A stretch of DNA of 64,000 bases from Macrophomina tecta (Eukaryota; Ascomycota; Dothideomycetes; Botryosphaeriales; Botryosphaeriaceae): the NCBI GenBank assembly GCA_024180945.1, contig JAKSGN010000005.1, positions 3,286,001-3,350,000 of the forward strand, written 5' to 3'. The position numbers and the translations under genes were made by a program. Below the pieces are notes generated by a model. The model ran no database searches, had not been told where the DNA came from, and saw nothing but the letters and a program-made list of their open reading frames with translations. Positions 38,782 to 50,359 of this stretch are shown piece by piece (position 1 is the first letter of the stretch; every line of letters starts with the position of its first letter).

Positions 38782-40219
38782 GGTAGAAGAGACTGAGCTC
38801 GTTTATGAAGTGATGAAAACGTATTGAGGGACAACAAGATACCTCGCAATCAAAGCATGGAATCTCCGGTAACGAACTTATCGCTTTTCCAATTTGCAAT
38901 TTCGTACATCCGAAGTGAGTGATGCCATGTATCGTGCGTGTTGAGCGAGAACGCTTGTGCCTGATTAGATTGTCTAACTCAAGTATCGCTGGTGGTGCAT
39001 GCAGAAGTGGTGGTTCAACATTAATAGAGAACGTCCGCCTATTGACTTATTGACGGTTTATCCACCATTGAAGGCGCCGGCCACAGACACTGTGAGTTCG
39101 ACCCGCGTAGAGATCTGATAGGCCTTTTTCTTCCTCCTTAGTCTTCCATAACCGCTAGACCCCGTCCCGTAAAAGGTAAGTCCCGTTATATCCCGCACTG
39201 GTACACTGACGTCACTCTTCCCTCCAGGTTCAGTTTTGCCTACTACTATGCTCGCATTTACCCTTTGGTTGGCAGGACTCAGCACCGGTTGTGAGCAAGG
39301 AGACTACATACTTCTTTATTCTCATAATGACATATGTCCTTTTGAGCTGTCGTATTCGTGAATCTCGAAAGCCCGGGCTTCCGTAAATGCATGATCGTTC
39401 GGCCGGATAGCGACCAATGGCTTAAGCTTTCCTCTCGACCTTGTTTATCGTAAACGGCTGGGCAAGCTCTGATCTATCAAACCATCCTCCAGCACACTCA
39501 CTTTAGTGCATTCTTCTTCTCTCTGTGCCTGTCCCTATCCCTCCTATCACCTGGGATCCCATGCTACGGGGTGTCCTGATCAGAAGCACTCGGAAATAGA
39601 CTCGGCTAAACTAATGGCGAGCCACAAATCGCTCAGAAAAACGATTTGTGAAGCCGAGAAACGTTGGGGAAGTCCGATGCTTCGGACGGCTCGGAGCTTA
39701 AAGTAGCAGGGGCTGTCGATTTGAGCTCGTTGTCTGACACGAGAAAATAGCCAGCACGCGGGACTCTAAGATCCGAGCAGCGGATTCACGTTGAGCCTGT
39801 GCGGGGGTTGCCCAGTCGGATTTGCAGTCTTGTCAAACTGAGTGTGCCGGGACTGAGGTGCAATAATTGGTTCAGCAACCGACTCGAGCCAAAACGGGGG
39901 CCGAGCAAACATTGTCGAAATGTGTTCGACAACCTTCATGAGATCCACTGGTCTCGGAATGGCGGCATCTGGGTACATGAAAGCGAAAGCAGCAGTGTGC
40001 ATTCATTAATACGAACGTGATGTACCCGAAAGTACGGTATCGAGAACAGAAATATCAGGTGCATCTACCGACCGCAGTCGACCAAAACGGGATATTAGCG
40101 GCCCATTAGAACCCTCCGCCCCAACCACCGCACAACCCTTGCTCGTCCACCATCTCAGCATCACCTCTCCCCATCGTTTATCATAAAACACTAGGCTATC
40201 GCATCTGATTACCATAAAC
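38782..40219. other. Convergent 3' region, hairpin inside
   Basis: Between the Hsm3-like gene and the FAS1 gene. It contains the bipartite inverted repeat at 39601-39658 (listed separately). ORFs are short and without domains. Confidence 0.4.
39601..39658. repeat. Bipartite inverted repeat (hairpin)
   Basis: An outer 7-bp stem (CTCGGCT 39601-39607 with AGCCGAG 39652-39658) encloses a perfect 9-bp stem (CACAAATCG 39623-39631 with CGATTTGTG 39642-39650) around a 10-nt loop. The internal loop is asymmetric (15 nt on the left, 1 nt on the right). It could be structured RNA, a terminator-like or mobile-element remnant, or chance. Confidence 0.45.
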
Positions 40220-41638
40220 CTACAATCCCAAAACAACACCTCCCAGACCAATGGCAATACCCATCAATCCACCGCTGATAACTGTGTTCGCCATCGCGCC
40301 ACTGCTTGGCTGAGTGCCAGCCGTCGGCGTGGCATTGCCGCTGCTCAGGTTGCCGCCGCCAACGCCGCCGCCAACGCCGCCGCCGATGGTGCCGGTGGGC
40401 GACGGGATGCCAGCGGTGAAGGGCACGTTGCCGGACGAAGCGCCGCCGAACTGGACGCTGCCAGTGTCGTCGGCGTCGTCACCGGTGGGTGGGGCGGCTG
40501 TGGCATTGGCAGGGTTGAGGACGCTATCACCGCACAGTCAGTATCGATCGCGCATCTCGAGGTTGTTTTCCGTCTGTTTCGGGAGAGAGAGGGTGATGAA
40601 GAGAGGCGGGGGTGTGGGGGGGAAGGATGGTGAAGAGTCGGAATTGGCAGCCCGGTGGGGAAACCACTCACTTATCAATGACATGCACGACACCGTTCGC
40701 AATCAGCACGTCGGTCAACACAACCCTCGCGCCGTTGACGAACACATCGCCGTCATCCTGCACGCGGATGGTCAACTGCCCGCCGTTGAGCGTGGTGACG
40801 GTCTGCTCGCCGGGCTGCAGCGTCGTGCTGTACGCGACGGTGCCGTTGACGACGTGGTACGTCAGCACGTCCGTTAGCTGCTGCGTCGTGGCGTTGGCTA
40901 GCACGGAGCCGATGGCCTCGAAGGCCGCATTGGTTGGCGCGAAGACGGTGATGTCGCGGGCCGTGTCAACGGCCGAGACAAGGTTAGCCGTCGTGAGCGC
41001 ACCGGCGAGCGCCGTGAGATTGGCTGCGATTGCTGTCGTGGAGGCGTTGGCCGGGAGGGTCAAGACTGTGTCGATGATATGGACGACGCCACCGGTGAAT
41101 CGAACGTCCTGGGTGCTTATTAGTGGTGTTCTTGGAAGGAGTGACTTTAGGGGTCTAAGGGGACTGAAATGTTGCGCGGACTACTCACAGCCTGGGTGAC
41201 GGTCGAGTTCTGGAGAAGACCAGAGTAGATAACGACATTATTGTCTTCCGTCTCAACGCCGACGCGCTGGCCGCCAGTGACATTGGCGTACGCAGGGTCA
41301 GTCAAGAGAGTGGGAATGAAGGCCACATCGTCAGTTATCTGGTTTGAGGTGTAGGTGCCATTGAGGACGTGGTAAGTCAGAACGCTCTGGATCAGAGCAG
41401 GGTTCGAGGCCAGCTGAGAGCCAAGAGGACTGGCAAGAAGTTTGCCGAAGGCATCGTTATTGGGAGCCAAGATAGTGATGTTGCTCACGCCTGACAATGT
41501 AGTCAAAATGTCAGGAAACATGCCAAGGTAGGTCGTGAGATTGGACAGCTCCGGAGTGCTGGTAAGTGTGGCATTGAGGTCCTGGGTTTGAGCGAAGGCC
41601 GTGGTAGCCAACGCTACGAGTGTGAGTTGCTTAAGCAT
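40220..41638 (-). CDS. GPI-anchored protein with two fasciclin (FAS1) domains
   Basis: Exons 41638-41189, 41108-40672 and 40523-40220 yield 396 residues. A signal peptide (MLKQLTLVALATTAFA) is followed by two FAS1 domains (about 20-165 and 166-296). Each shows the H1/YH/H2 logic: NITILAPNNDAFGKLL with VLTYHVLNGTY, and DITVFAPTNAAFEAIG with VLTYHVVNGTV, ending HIID and VHVID. Next comes a Thr/Gly/Ser-rich linker with a GGGVGGG repeat and a C-terminal hydrophobic tail (SGGLMGIAIGLGGVVLGL) that fits GPI attachment. FAS1 proteins mediate adhesion at the cell surface. About 17 A directly precede the ATG on the coding strand, and a TTTAAATA box lies about 125-132 nt upstream. Both splice pairs restore frame. 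Confidence 0.9.
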
Positions 41639-42713
41639 TTTTTTTTTTTTTTTTTACTCTTTCGCTTGTGCTTGGGAGGTGACTTCTTAACGGGGAAGGG
41701 ACGGGCAGAAAATCGACGGATCAACTTCACTGAAGAACAAGTGTAACGGGCGAGTAAACAGCTATTTAAAGGCGGAAAACTCTGGGCATACGACTCCGCC
41801 TCCAGGAAGCCAAATAAGGCGGAACGGCTGTTGGGTGATGAGGCAGAAACAGACTCTAGCACATCAACCCCCCGCCACCCCACACAATCCTGTAGCGACG
41901 TACTCGGGTTGGTTGACCAACAGGCATGGCCGGCGGCGTAAGGTCAGTTTTGCTGGGCATAGGTAATAACGTTTGCGCCTTGGCCACGACAAATGCCTCA
42001 TGGTGTGCTAATGGAAGAAGGAAAGGGGACGGTGTCATGACGCCTTAGACTGGTCCAGTTGGGACGTAAGAGCATGAGCCACAAACATTGGCAGAAAGGC
42101 ACCATCGCGGGAGTCTCGGATGTCAAGCCAAAGCGAAAAGCTCCGCTGGGCGATTCGGGCGTCCGGCCACGCATCCAGCACTCAGCCAAGTTCACTGATG
42201 CCTGCTTGACCCGCGAAGGATTTACTCTCGCCATCGCGGGCGGCAGCGAAATATCAGACGCCGTCGTTCCACGAGCACCGAGGAGTACGTAAGCTGGAGG
42301 AGGGCAGCGATGGCTGATAGGCGGCGGTGATGCCAAGGGAGTTGTGGGTGAGGGGGAAGCACGGTGCGTAAAGTATAGCGATCGAGCTGGGGCGCTCATG
42401 GGCACACAGTTTGGCGCTACGATCGTGGCAGTGAGGAAGTACCCTGGAGGATTCCAGAAGCCCTGGCCGGAACAGGGTAGACGAGGGGAATCACAGACGG
42501 AGCCATGGCTGAAGGAAGTTAGTCAGGGTGGAATAAGCAAGCGCCGTTGGTGGCATGCGGAGAAGCCGGGGAAGGGCGGCTATCGGCGCAGAGCGGTCGT
42601 GTTTCAGCCTTAGATCGGGCTTCTGTGTTTCGTCGCTGCAGAATTCGCGTGCTGGCGTCATAGGCTGAGCTATCACCGCGGCAGACGGCGTCGAATTAAC
42701 GGTATACATAGTA
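41639..42713. other. FAS1 promoter region and Zrg17-like 3' flank
   Basis: Holds the poly(T) run at 41639-41655 abutting the FAS1 start codon and the TATA-like box. ORFs at 42059-42613 (+) have no recognised domain. Confidence 0.45.
41763..41770 (-). promoter_or_regulatory. TATA-like box of FAS1 gene
   Basis: TTTAAATA on the minus strand, about 125-132 nt upstream of the FAS1 ATG. Position is plausible for a core promoter. Confidence 0.35.
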
Positions 42714-44233
42714 TCAGTCCTTGTCAAGCATCAGCTGCGTGCTGACCTCCCACTTCTCGCCCCCACGGCCATAGCCGCCCGCAAGCTTGTTCCGCACAAG
42801 ACTCTGCACGCGATCCCGCAATTTAGCCATGTCGTCGAGGCTGCGCACCCGCAGCTTGAAATTAGCCTGGCATAATCCGTAATGAACCTGCCACACCTTG
42901 GCCTCTTCAATGGACGACACTGCGGGGTCTGCCTCAATCATTCGAAGCAGGCCCTCCAATCCTGGCCCGGAGTACGACATCATCAATATCCGGCCCAACG
43001 ACCAGCCGAGACGCCAGCCCAGAAGCATCATAGAAATAGCAATGAAGGCAGTGATGGACCGATCCAACCATATGTACATCTCAATTGACAGCAGCGGGAG
43101 CAATAGGAGCAGGGAAGAGCACGACAGGGTGAGGAAATGCGAAGGGTTGCTCAGTACCGACGGCAACGACTCGAGGTAGGCGAAGCGCAGGACCCTGCTG
43201 ATACGTTCATGGTTTTTCAGGCCGATGGCAGATATCAACGTGGCAATGATGGCCGCGAGAGCGGCGGTATCCACACTGCCAGCCGAGACACGCTCGTGGG
43301 CGTGCGCGTGGTGCGACTCGTGGCCACCGGAATTCTCCAGGGCATGTTGAAGGTTGTGGCTTACCAGATCGAAGCCAGTGAAAATAAGAATGACAGCCAT
43401 CGCGAGACCTGTCAAAACCTCGAAGCGTTCGAACCTGCATTCGGAACGTCAATGAAAGTGATCCTTCAGCGTGGACTGACGGCACCTACCCAAAGGGCCT
43501 TTCTAGACTTGGTCGCCTCCAGCATTCAAAGTTACTTCCAATATCGGCAATACAGCACACTGTTGCGCCAACGAAATCATAGAACATCAGGTGCGACAGG
43601 GCCGTCATGGCCGTCGAACCCTGTGCACTGGATTTGACGTAGCCGCCGACAAGCAGGTGACAAACACACCACAGCCCGCGCATTTTCTGTTCTGGTGTCA
43701 TGCTGCTCCTGATCTCCGACCAATTTGGCAGTGGCAGCGAAGCGGGAACTTGGAGAGGGGCGCGCGGTGCTGGTTCGAGGAATATCTGGTGCGAAACGCT
43801 GCTGTGCTTATACTTGTGTCCTCGCCGGCGGCCAATGTCCTGCGGGTCGAGTTAGCCAACCAATTGCTGCAGCTAGGACGGGTTCCCGACATACCGACTT
43901 CGCCGGGGGCTTGCCGACCACATATTGCTGAGGCTGGAAGTTGAACGGGTTCCGCGGGGCGTCGGACGAGGCCGTTCTCGGGGTCGAGGCCTCGGAATTG
44001 GCGCTCATCAGCGGCGTGTAGTATGCGGAATTGGGGGTTCGCGGGCTGAGATTGGCGGCAGACGAGGGACTCAGAGATCCGAACGCCGGCGGTGGGAAGG
44101 TTGCAGACATGGGCGACAGCGCGTCACGGTCAGCCTGGGTGCCAGGCAGTCCCAGGCCAACTGGCGGTTGCTGATCTTCAGGAGGGGGAGTGGGCGTCCG
44201 CGGCGGGACTGGGATCGGCAGCTCGGAGGCCAT
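42714..44233 (-). CDS. Zrg17-like cation diffusion facilitator (ER zinc)
   Basis: Exons 44233-43895, 43839-43490 and 43434-42714 encode 469 residues. The Pro/Ser-rich cytosolic N-terminus (MASELPIPVPPRTPTPPP) reaches about residue 110; then comes the block DIGRRRGHKYKHSSVSHQIF, typical of fungal Zrg17. Six membrane segments follow: two in exon 2 (HLLVGGYVKSS and SHLMFYDFVGATVCCIA regions), four in exon 3. A His-rich loop, GGHESHHAHAHERVS, lies between segments 3 and 4, and a CDF-type cytosolic domain closes the chain. Zrg17 pairs with an Msc2/Cis4-type partner to load zinc into the ER. The usual HxxxD site in segment 2 is not present (SHLMFYD instead), as expected if this is the less catalytic partner. 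Divergent from the two-TM gene by 321 bp. Confidence 0.75.
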
Positions 44234-44554
44234 GGCGAGTGTCGCGAGCGGTGAGGCAGGCAGCGACGGCGATGGTGGAGCAGAGGCGGACCTGGTTGAA
44301 CGTGCGCCGGGCTCAGGGCGCGCGGTGGGTGCGGAGGGGAGCGGGAGCGGTGCTTTGGTCACTTGGGGATGAGCGAGGCCCCTGCCGCCGCCTGAGTCAG
44401 GAGGCGCGGCCAGTGCCTGCAGTAGCGCGAGAGCCCAGCCGCTGCTTGATTCTGTGACCGACCTCCAGCTGCATCCCCCACACCTGTCGCTGCCAGTGTT
44501 CAGAATGCGCCCCCGTGCCGCGCGCCGAGCCTGACAGCCGCGACAGCATGGGAG
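44234..44554. other. Divergent promoter, Zrg17-like / two-TM gene
   Basis: A 321-bp spacer between two outward-facing ATGs. It is GC-rich and short enough to suggest shared control elements; no motif is claimed. Confidence 0.45.
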
Positions 44555-45685
44555 ATGGCCCACAATCCTCATCGCGACCGGCTCCACCATGACCGCGACT
44601 CCAACCCGTCCACCAGGGACCCCCCGAGGCGCCGGCCCTCCAGCGGCCACAAGCGCAGCGTCTCGCAGAATATCCTGGCGAGGCTGCCCTTTCTGCGCAC
44701 CTCGTCCGACGACCTGCCTGCTGCGCATGTCGACCTCACCCGCAGCAAGGAGGACTCGCTCCTCGCTGCCGGCGACGCCTCCCTCGCCGGCAAGCGCACC
44801 GGCGCGTCCATGGCCCTCGCCCACTCCATATCACAGCACCAGAGCAGCGGCCGCCGACGTCGTGGCTCCCTGAGGAAGACGGCCATTCTCGGCACCCGCC
44901 AGCGTTCCGGCGAGCACTCCTTCCACCAGCGACCTCAGCACTCCAAGATGGACAACACCCTCACGAGTCCCACCTCGCCCGAAGACACCAGCCACGCTCC
45001 CCGCGCCTTCACCTACTCCAATCCCTCTGCCACGTCCTCGTCCGAGAGCGGCTGGAGCGGCGGCTCGTCCTCCGCGGCCGCGCCGCATCGCATATCCCCC
45101 ACCTCAACCTTTCCGCAGCTCGAGCATGAGACCCCACGCGCCGGCGTCTTGGCCTCTCCCATCTCGAGCCCCGTCACCAGCCCCGTCGCCAATCCCTACG
45201 CCAGCACGACCGACGACGACAACGACTCGCTCACCTTCCGCCGCCCGCCCGTCCAGAGCCACCATTCGCCGTCATACTTCCCCATGCAAGCCCTCAATGC
45301 CAGCAGCCTCCAGCGCCGCCGCAGCGCCAAGACGAGTTCCGCGACCCGCCATTCGTCGCCGCTCTCACTGCCTCCGGCCACGCTAGATATTGACGAGTGG
45401 GATTACAGCGAGACGGAGTGGTGGGGATGGGTGGTGCTGATCGTGACGTGGATTGTCTTCGTTGTCGGCATGGGAAGTTGTCTGGAGGTGTGGAGCTGGG
45501 CTTGGGATGTGGGTGAGACGCCATACGCGCCGCCGGAGCTGGAAGATGATCCTACGCTGCCCATTGTTGGGTACTACCCTGCTTTGATGGTGCTAACGGC
45601 GGTCATGGCGTGGGTGTGGGTGGTGGTTGCTTGGGTGGGTATGAAGTACTTCAGACACGCGAAAGTCGTGGGGGAGGATGGATAA
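44555..45685 (+). CDS. Two-TM membrane protein with disordered N-terminus
   Basis: Intact single exon, 376 residues, starting MAHNPHRDRLHHDRDSNP. Residues 1-280 are basic and Ser/Pro-rich and lack structure; KRSVSQNILARLPFLRTSS resembles a phosphorylatable regulatory region. The conserved part is the last about 95 residues: DIDEWDYSETEWWGWVVL leads into a first membrane helix (about 290-316), a loop with DVGETPYAPPELEDDPTLP, and a second helix (about 336-362), ending WVGMKYFRHAKVVGEDG. The density of Trp in both helices is notable. I believe it is conserved in Pezizomycotina but know no function. Its promoter is shared with the Zrg17-like gene, which makes an ER or secretory role a reasonable guess only. 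Confidence 0.75.
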   Translation: MAHNPHRDRLHHDRDSNPSTRDPPRRRPSSGHKRSVSQNILARLPFLRTSSDDLPAAHVDLTRSKEDSLLAAGDASLAGKRTGASMALAHSISQHQSSGRRRRGSLRKTAILGTRQRSGEHSFHQRPQHSKMDNTLTSPTSPEDTSHAPRAFTYSNPSATSSSESGWSGGSSSAAAPHRISPTSTFPQLEHETPRAGVLASPISSPVTSPVANPYASTTDDDNDSLTFRRPPVQSHHSPSYFPMQALNASSLQRRRSAKTSSATRHSSPLSLPPATLDIDEWDYSETEWWGWVVLIVTWIVFVVGMGSCLEVWSWAWDVGETPYAPPELEDDPTLPIVGYYPALMVLTAVMAWVWVVVAWVGMKYFRHAKVVGEDG

Positions 45686-46835
45686 CGAAAACTCAGACGG
45701 AGAAATTTACTTTCTTTTCTGGTCTCATCAAGGCATAGGTGGGTGATGGAGTACGGGATTGTCGAACAATGGAGAGGTCGGATCAAAGGACGTCGAGAGC
45801 AACCGCTGACGGTCGACTGAGATACCCAATAATACGTCCTCGGTAAGTCGGGGCACGTGAATCGAATACCTTTTTTGTTACGCTTCGTCTGGCTTTTGCA
45901 GGCACAAAATGCCGTTGTCTAACGTGCTTTAGAGGCCTGCTGTTTCTGAAGTAGCAAAGACGTAGGCTCGGCTTTCTTTCAGTATGAGATCAACGAGGAG
46001 GGTTTTTCCTCGTTTTTTATTTTTTAATTTTTCTCAATCCTTCTCAAGAGACCAGTAGCTCTGCTCAGACCGTCTTGAGGCTTCTTCAGTCGTCTGCGCT
46101 CAGCAGTGTGTTGGCACTGATGTGGCACAGCAAATTGGCTGCAGCAGGCATCTGCACATCTGCAGCCGCAAGTCGTTGGTGACGCTCGCTGTCCATGGCG
46201 CCCGGGCATATTCATTGGTCATGCGGCAACGCTGGGAGTTGACTAACTGTGTACATGGGGTTGTTCTTCTTGGCTCACCGCCTGAAGGGAACCCCACACT
46301 TCTGCTCGTTCACCATTCCAATGCGACATCGACGCCCTAATATTCGTATATCGGACCAAATCGCAGGAACCTCGCTGATCAAGAACGAAGATTCTGCATG
46401 CAATGTGCTTACGGCCCCTGCTATGGATGCTGTAAGCGTGCAGAGTGCCGTGTATGCATGAAGAAAAAAAAAAAAGAAATTACTGCCGCACTGGGTCTCA
46501 TCAATTATTGTTGGCCTGTCACGTTCTCCGCTCTTTTTTTCGTCTCCACAGTCCACGAGTCTAGGCGAGGGCAGATCATGCACGAACACCGGACCATTGC
46601 CCTGCAGGAACGTTTTCACGTGTGTGTTGCCTAATGGACAGTGAGATGTGCTACCCTTCTGTCCTACGCAGACTGACACCATTTCTTTATAAATCTCGAT
46701 CTCCTCCTTGCCAACACCCCGCAATCCCTCGATATACACCCTTACGTCAAATATCTACCCAGTAGACACCTTAGTCTCTTACCAGAGGACGACAGAGGCA
46801 TCTATTCCTGACAATAAATTGTAAAAACACCGACA
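45686..46835. other. Intergenic region upstream of GNAT gene
   Basis: No coding sequence recognised. Short homopolymer runs occur near 46020 and 46464-46475. A TATAAAT box near the right end is listed separately. Confidence 0.4.
46688..46694 (+). promoter_or_regulatory. TATA box of GNAT gene
   Basis: TATAAAT, 142 nt upstream of the acetyltransferase ATG, followed by a CAA-rich leader ending ACACCGACA before the ATG. Confidence 0.45.
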
Positions 46836-47782
46836 ATGCCGAGTCTCCAGCTCTCCCGTGCCACTGAGGCCGACATTGATTCCCTGCTCGACCCTCTCTA
46901 TGCCGCGTTCAAGGGCAACGACCTCCGTACTATGTTCTTCGGCCACGACACCCCAGCCAGCAGGGCCAGCGCCAAGGAGCGCATCGCTGGGACCATGAAG
47001 TCAGGCGCGCAGAACGTCTGGCTAAAGGTCGTCGATCAGGAAACAGGAAGGGTAGTTGGCGGCTCGTGGTGGATGGTGAGTTCATCTCCTTTCGCTCTTT
47101 CTCCAGCTATCTGCCATCTTTGCCGCTTCTGTCTCTATCTCCAGTTATGTCGGGCAGGAGAGGCCTGTCACCTGCGAGACAGGATTTAACATCCTCAACC
47201 ACCTGCACCAGGAGCCACTGACGAAATGCCAACACCACACAGATCTACCCCAACTGGGTCCCCAATCCCTCCCTCACCCCCGCAGCCGCCGCAGCCATCT
47301 CGATCGACTACCTCGAAGGCGAAGACCGCGTCATGGGCGAAGCCATGCTCAAGGACTGGATGACGCGCCGCGCCAAGCACATGTACGGCCATCCGCACAT
47401 CCGTAAGTATCTCTCGTCCTCAAAACTCTCTGTCCCGCAATGACTGATCCGAAGAGCAGTCCTCGCCCTCCTCTTCACAGCACCCTCCGCACAGCGTCTC
47501 GGCGCCGGCAGCATGCAGGTGCAGTGGGGCACCGCGCTCGCCGACCAGCTGCTCGTGCCGTGGTACGTCGAGGGCACGCCAGCGGGGCACAAGCTGTATG
47601 CTGCCAATGGCGCGGCGGATCTCGAGAAGGTGCGGTTCGTGGCGCCAGCGGGAGGGAAGGAGGCCAGTGGGGAGGCAGCCTCGGATGGGAGGGGTGAGTG
47701 GGTGAGCGAGTATACGATGATGAGAAGAGAGCCGAGGAGGGTGTCGATTGAGAGAGAGGCGAGGGCTGCCATGAAGAACTGA
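46836..47782 (+). CDS. GNAT-family N-acetyltransferase
   Basis: Exons 46836-47075, 47243-47402 and 47460-47782 give 240 residues, the usual length for this fungal GNAT group. The N-terminus MPSLQLSRATEADIDSLL is the first strand and helix of the fold. The central part carries VWLKVVDQETGRVVGGSWWM (strands 2-4). The acetyl-CoA-binding motif A is degenerate: LLFTAPSAQRLGAGSMQVQWG aligns with the usual Q/RxxGxG/A loop as QRLGAG. LYAANGAADLEKVRFV forms the last conserved segment. It would transfer an acetyl group from acetyl-CoA to an amine; the substrate is not predictable. The C-terminal Arg-rich tail has no known role. Both introns are GT-AG and in phase. Confidence 0.82.
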
Positions 47783-48086
47783 GGAAAGAGAGGGGTTAAA
47801 CCATAGTGGTGCGGGATGGACAGAGTAAGCTTTCTTTAGGCTTCGTCCTATAGTTCAACAAATTCGACTTTCTGCACCGCGCTCATTTCCGTGCTGATAT
47901 GGTAGCAGCCAGACTTCATGATGTTACGTCTACCACGTCTGCTGATCTCACAATTTGGCGAGAGAGTGAGTCTAATCTCCGTCGAATGCACACGTGGGCT
48001 CGTAACTAGCTGGGATGTTATAAATTACACAGCTATTCTGTTTGGTATGCTTACCTATAATCGTACAGCTCTATTCTAGCGGAAAT
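47783..48086. other. Short convergent 3' region
   Basis: 3' UTRs of the GNAT and aldo/keto reductase genes; nothing else seen. Confidence 0.5.
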
Positions 48087-49387
48087 TCAAAGCTCACGCG
48101 GACGCAGTGCCTTCGGAGGCTCAATCCAGTCAAAATTACCCGCTGACTTCGTCAACCACACGTCCTGCGGCCCGTATGCACCCTTCGGCTTAGCATCCGG
48201 TTGGAAGAGAGTACCGCTCAGGAAGTTGTGCGGGAAGCCAGGATCGAAGTCGTACGCCGACTCCACCCTCTCAACCTCCTCCTCCGTCAACGTCACGCCC
48301 AGCGCCTCAATGCTGCCCTGGATATGCTCCACCTTCCTCCCCCCAACAATCGGGAACACATACGGCGTCTTCTGCACCACGTACGCTAGAGCGATACTCA
48401 ACAGCGGCACGCCTTTCTCCTTCGACATGTCTTCCAGCACTTTCGATACTTGCTTGTCGCGCTGCGTCGTTGGGATGAAGTTGCGGCCCGGGTTGTGCTT
48501 CTCACGCTCGCGAAAGCCTTCTTCGGTCTGGAAGCGGCCCTGGTTGAGCACGCCGTACGGCGCCAGCGCCATGCCCTCGTCGCGCGCCATCGGGATGATG
48601 TCCCGCTCAAAGTCGCGCATCGTCGCGTTCCACATGCCCTGGTAGACGGTGAATTGGCGCAGTCCGTGGTCGCGCGCGTACTGGTTGCACTTGGCAACGA
48701 CCCAGGCCGGCGTGTCAGAGATGCCCAGGTACAGCACCTTGCCGGACGACACCAGGTCGTTGAGGCTGTGCATCAACTCGGGCACGCTGACGGTGTAGTC
48801 CCACCAGTGCAGGTAGAAGAGGTCGATGTAGGTCGTCTGGAGCTTCTGCAGCGAGGCTTCGAGCGAGAGGCGCATGGACTTGGTGCCGTTGCCGCCGAAG
48901 TTGGAGCCGATGGCGCCGTCGGCGAGCGGCATCGACTGCGAGGTGTACTTGGTCGCCAGAATGATCTGGTCGCGGTTCTGCCGTCCGGCCATCCATTCGC
49001 CAACCCACATCTCCGACTCACCGTTTTGGTAGGTATTTGCCGTGTCAATGAAGTTGCCTAAGAAAAGAGCATGCCGAGGTTAGTATCGTCTTTGGTGTGG
49101 CAGATTGAGAGAGTAGTATCGTTACCTCCGGCCTCGTAGAAGTGGTCCATGATGGCAAAGGCTTCCTCTTTGGTGATCTCACCATAACGCTCCTTGTGAC
49201 TCTGGCCGAACGTCATCTGAAGGTGGTAGCGTACTGGTCAGTCATACAATGTCATTGAATTTGGGGTGAGCATACTTACGGCTCCAAGGCATAGCGGGGA
49301 AACGCGAACTGACGCTGTAGGTGCCAACTGACGGTGACGAGCTAAGTAGCTCTTGGGCTTGTCGGCAGGAGCTCCTGGAAGCGGCAT
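48087..49387 (-). CDS. Aldo/keto reductase, aryl-alcohol dehydrogenase / NorA type
   Basis: Exons 49387-49280, 49216-49126 and 49057-48087 make 389 residues, matching the roughly 388 of norsolorinic acid reductase-like proteins. Exon 1 ends in SVRVSPLCLGA and exon 2 starts MTFGQSHKERYG. Catalytic residues are in place: Asp and Tyr in NFIDTANTYQNGESE, Lys in IILATKYTS, His in IDLFYLHWWDY. NADPH-binding features follow (LYLGISDTPAWVVAKCN; IVGGRKVEHIQGSIEAL). The family reduces aryl aldehydes and ketones in the cytosol with NADPH. Some members sit in polyketide clusters, but no biosynthetic gene lies nearby, so a general detoxifying role is the default. A TATATAAG box is about 90 nt upstream. 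Confidence 0.88.
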
Positions 49388-50359
49388 TTCTCCTGCTGGG
49401 TGACTTTAGTGCCGGAAAATTGATCGTTCGATCGCGGTATGCTGGCGCCCACCGACCGGCAAACCCTGCTGCTTATATACGGGAGTGAACTACACCACAT
49501 TCTTCCACCATTCTTAAGTCCGGTTGTATCTACGTAACACAGTGTGCTGGCTAATGACGTAAAGTGCCCCAAAATGCATTTCCCTCGGAGTCCAGAGTGG
49601 TGCCGAAGTTGTTCCTCGGCCGAAAACTTGCTACATTGACACCAATCCATTGCTTTCATAAGGCCTTACTGAACTTCCGACGTTACGAGATGCGGAAAGA
49701 AGTTTAGCTAAATGGTTAATTGTGGGTCGAAGTCGTATATCCTCCCTGAACCATTCGAGAAGTGTCTTTCTTCCCCACCACACTTCAAACTCTCTGATAT
49801 TACTCTTTCCTAAATACACGGAATTATTCGATGCTGCTTATCATGAGAGCCTAGGATATAGAGTGTAGTGAGCTTCCAATTCTAGTATATATGTATCCGA
49901 CTCGACTATTCATAACCAAGATGGGCTCAAGATGCACGGAGGGCCCCATCCGACACCACTCACAACACAAATCGAGCTCGCTGCTCCTTCCTCTCCTCTC
50001 CTGGTACAGCTATATACTTAGCCGACAACAGCACCCCGGCCACGCACCCGGCGTCCTCATCGGCCAGAACGCCCACCACCCATGTAGAGCCGCTCCTGCC
50101 CCATGACGTTTCGCAGCCGGGCCAACAATGCTCGGGTTGACAGCCAGTGAAAGTGCCTCTGACCATTGATCTCATCCATATAGATTAGACAGACCCAGAC
50201 TCTCAAATGAGCTGTTTCATAACAACAGGTGGGGCGCAGCTCCCTGCTTGGGGGCCAAACAAGAAATCTCAGCTCAGCCTTGCTCGTATACAGTGCGCAT
50301 CACTGTCATCCATCCAGATCTCAACATCTACGGCAATTCCCCTAGCTAAAACAAGAGCA
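49388..50359. other. Intergenic; promoter of aldo/keto reductase
   Basis: Contains the TATA box above. The remainder toward the HET relic shows no recognisable coding sequence. Confidence 0.4.
49472..49479 (-). promoter_or_regulatory. TATA box of aldo/keto reductase
   Basis: TATATAAG on the minus strand, 85-92 nt before the ATG at 49387. Strong match and plausible distance. Confidence 0.5.

Noticed and set aside
48087..49387. Aldo/keto reductase as part of an aflatoxin-like biosynthetic cluster
   Set aside because: No polyketide synthase, P450, pathway regulator or other biosynthetic gene lies in the window; the family is widespread outside clusters.
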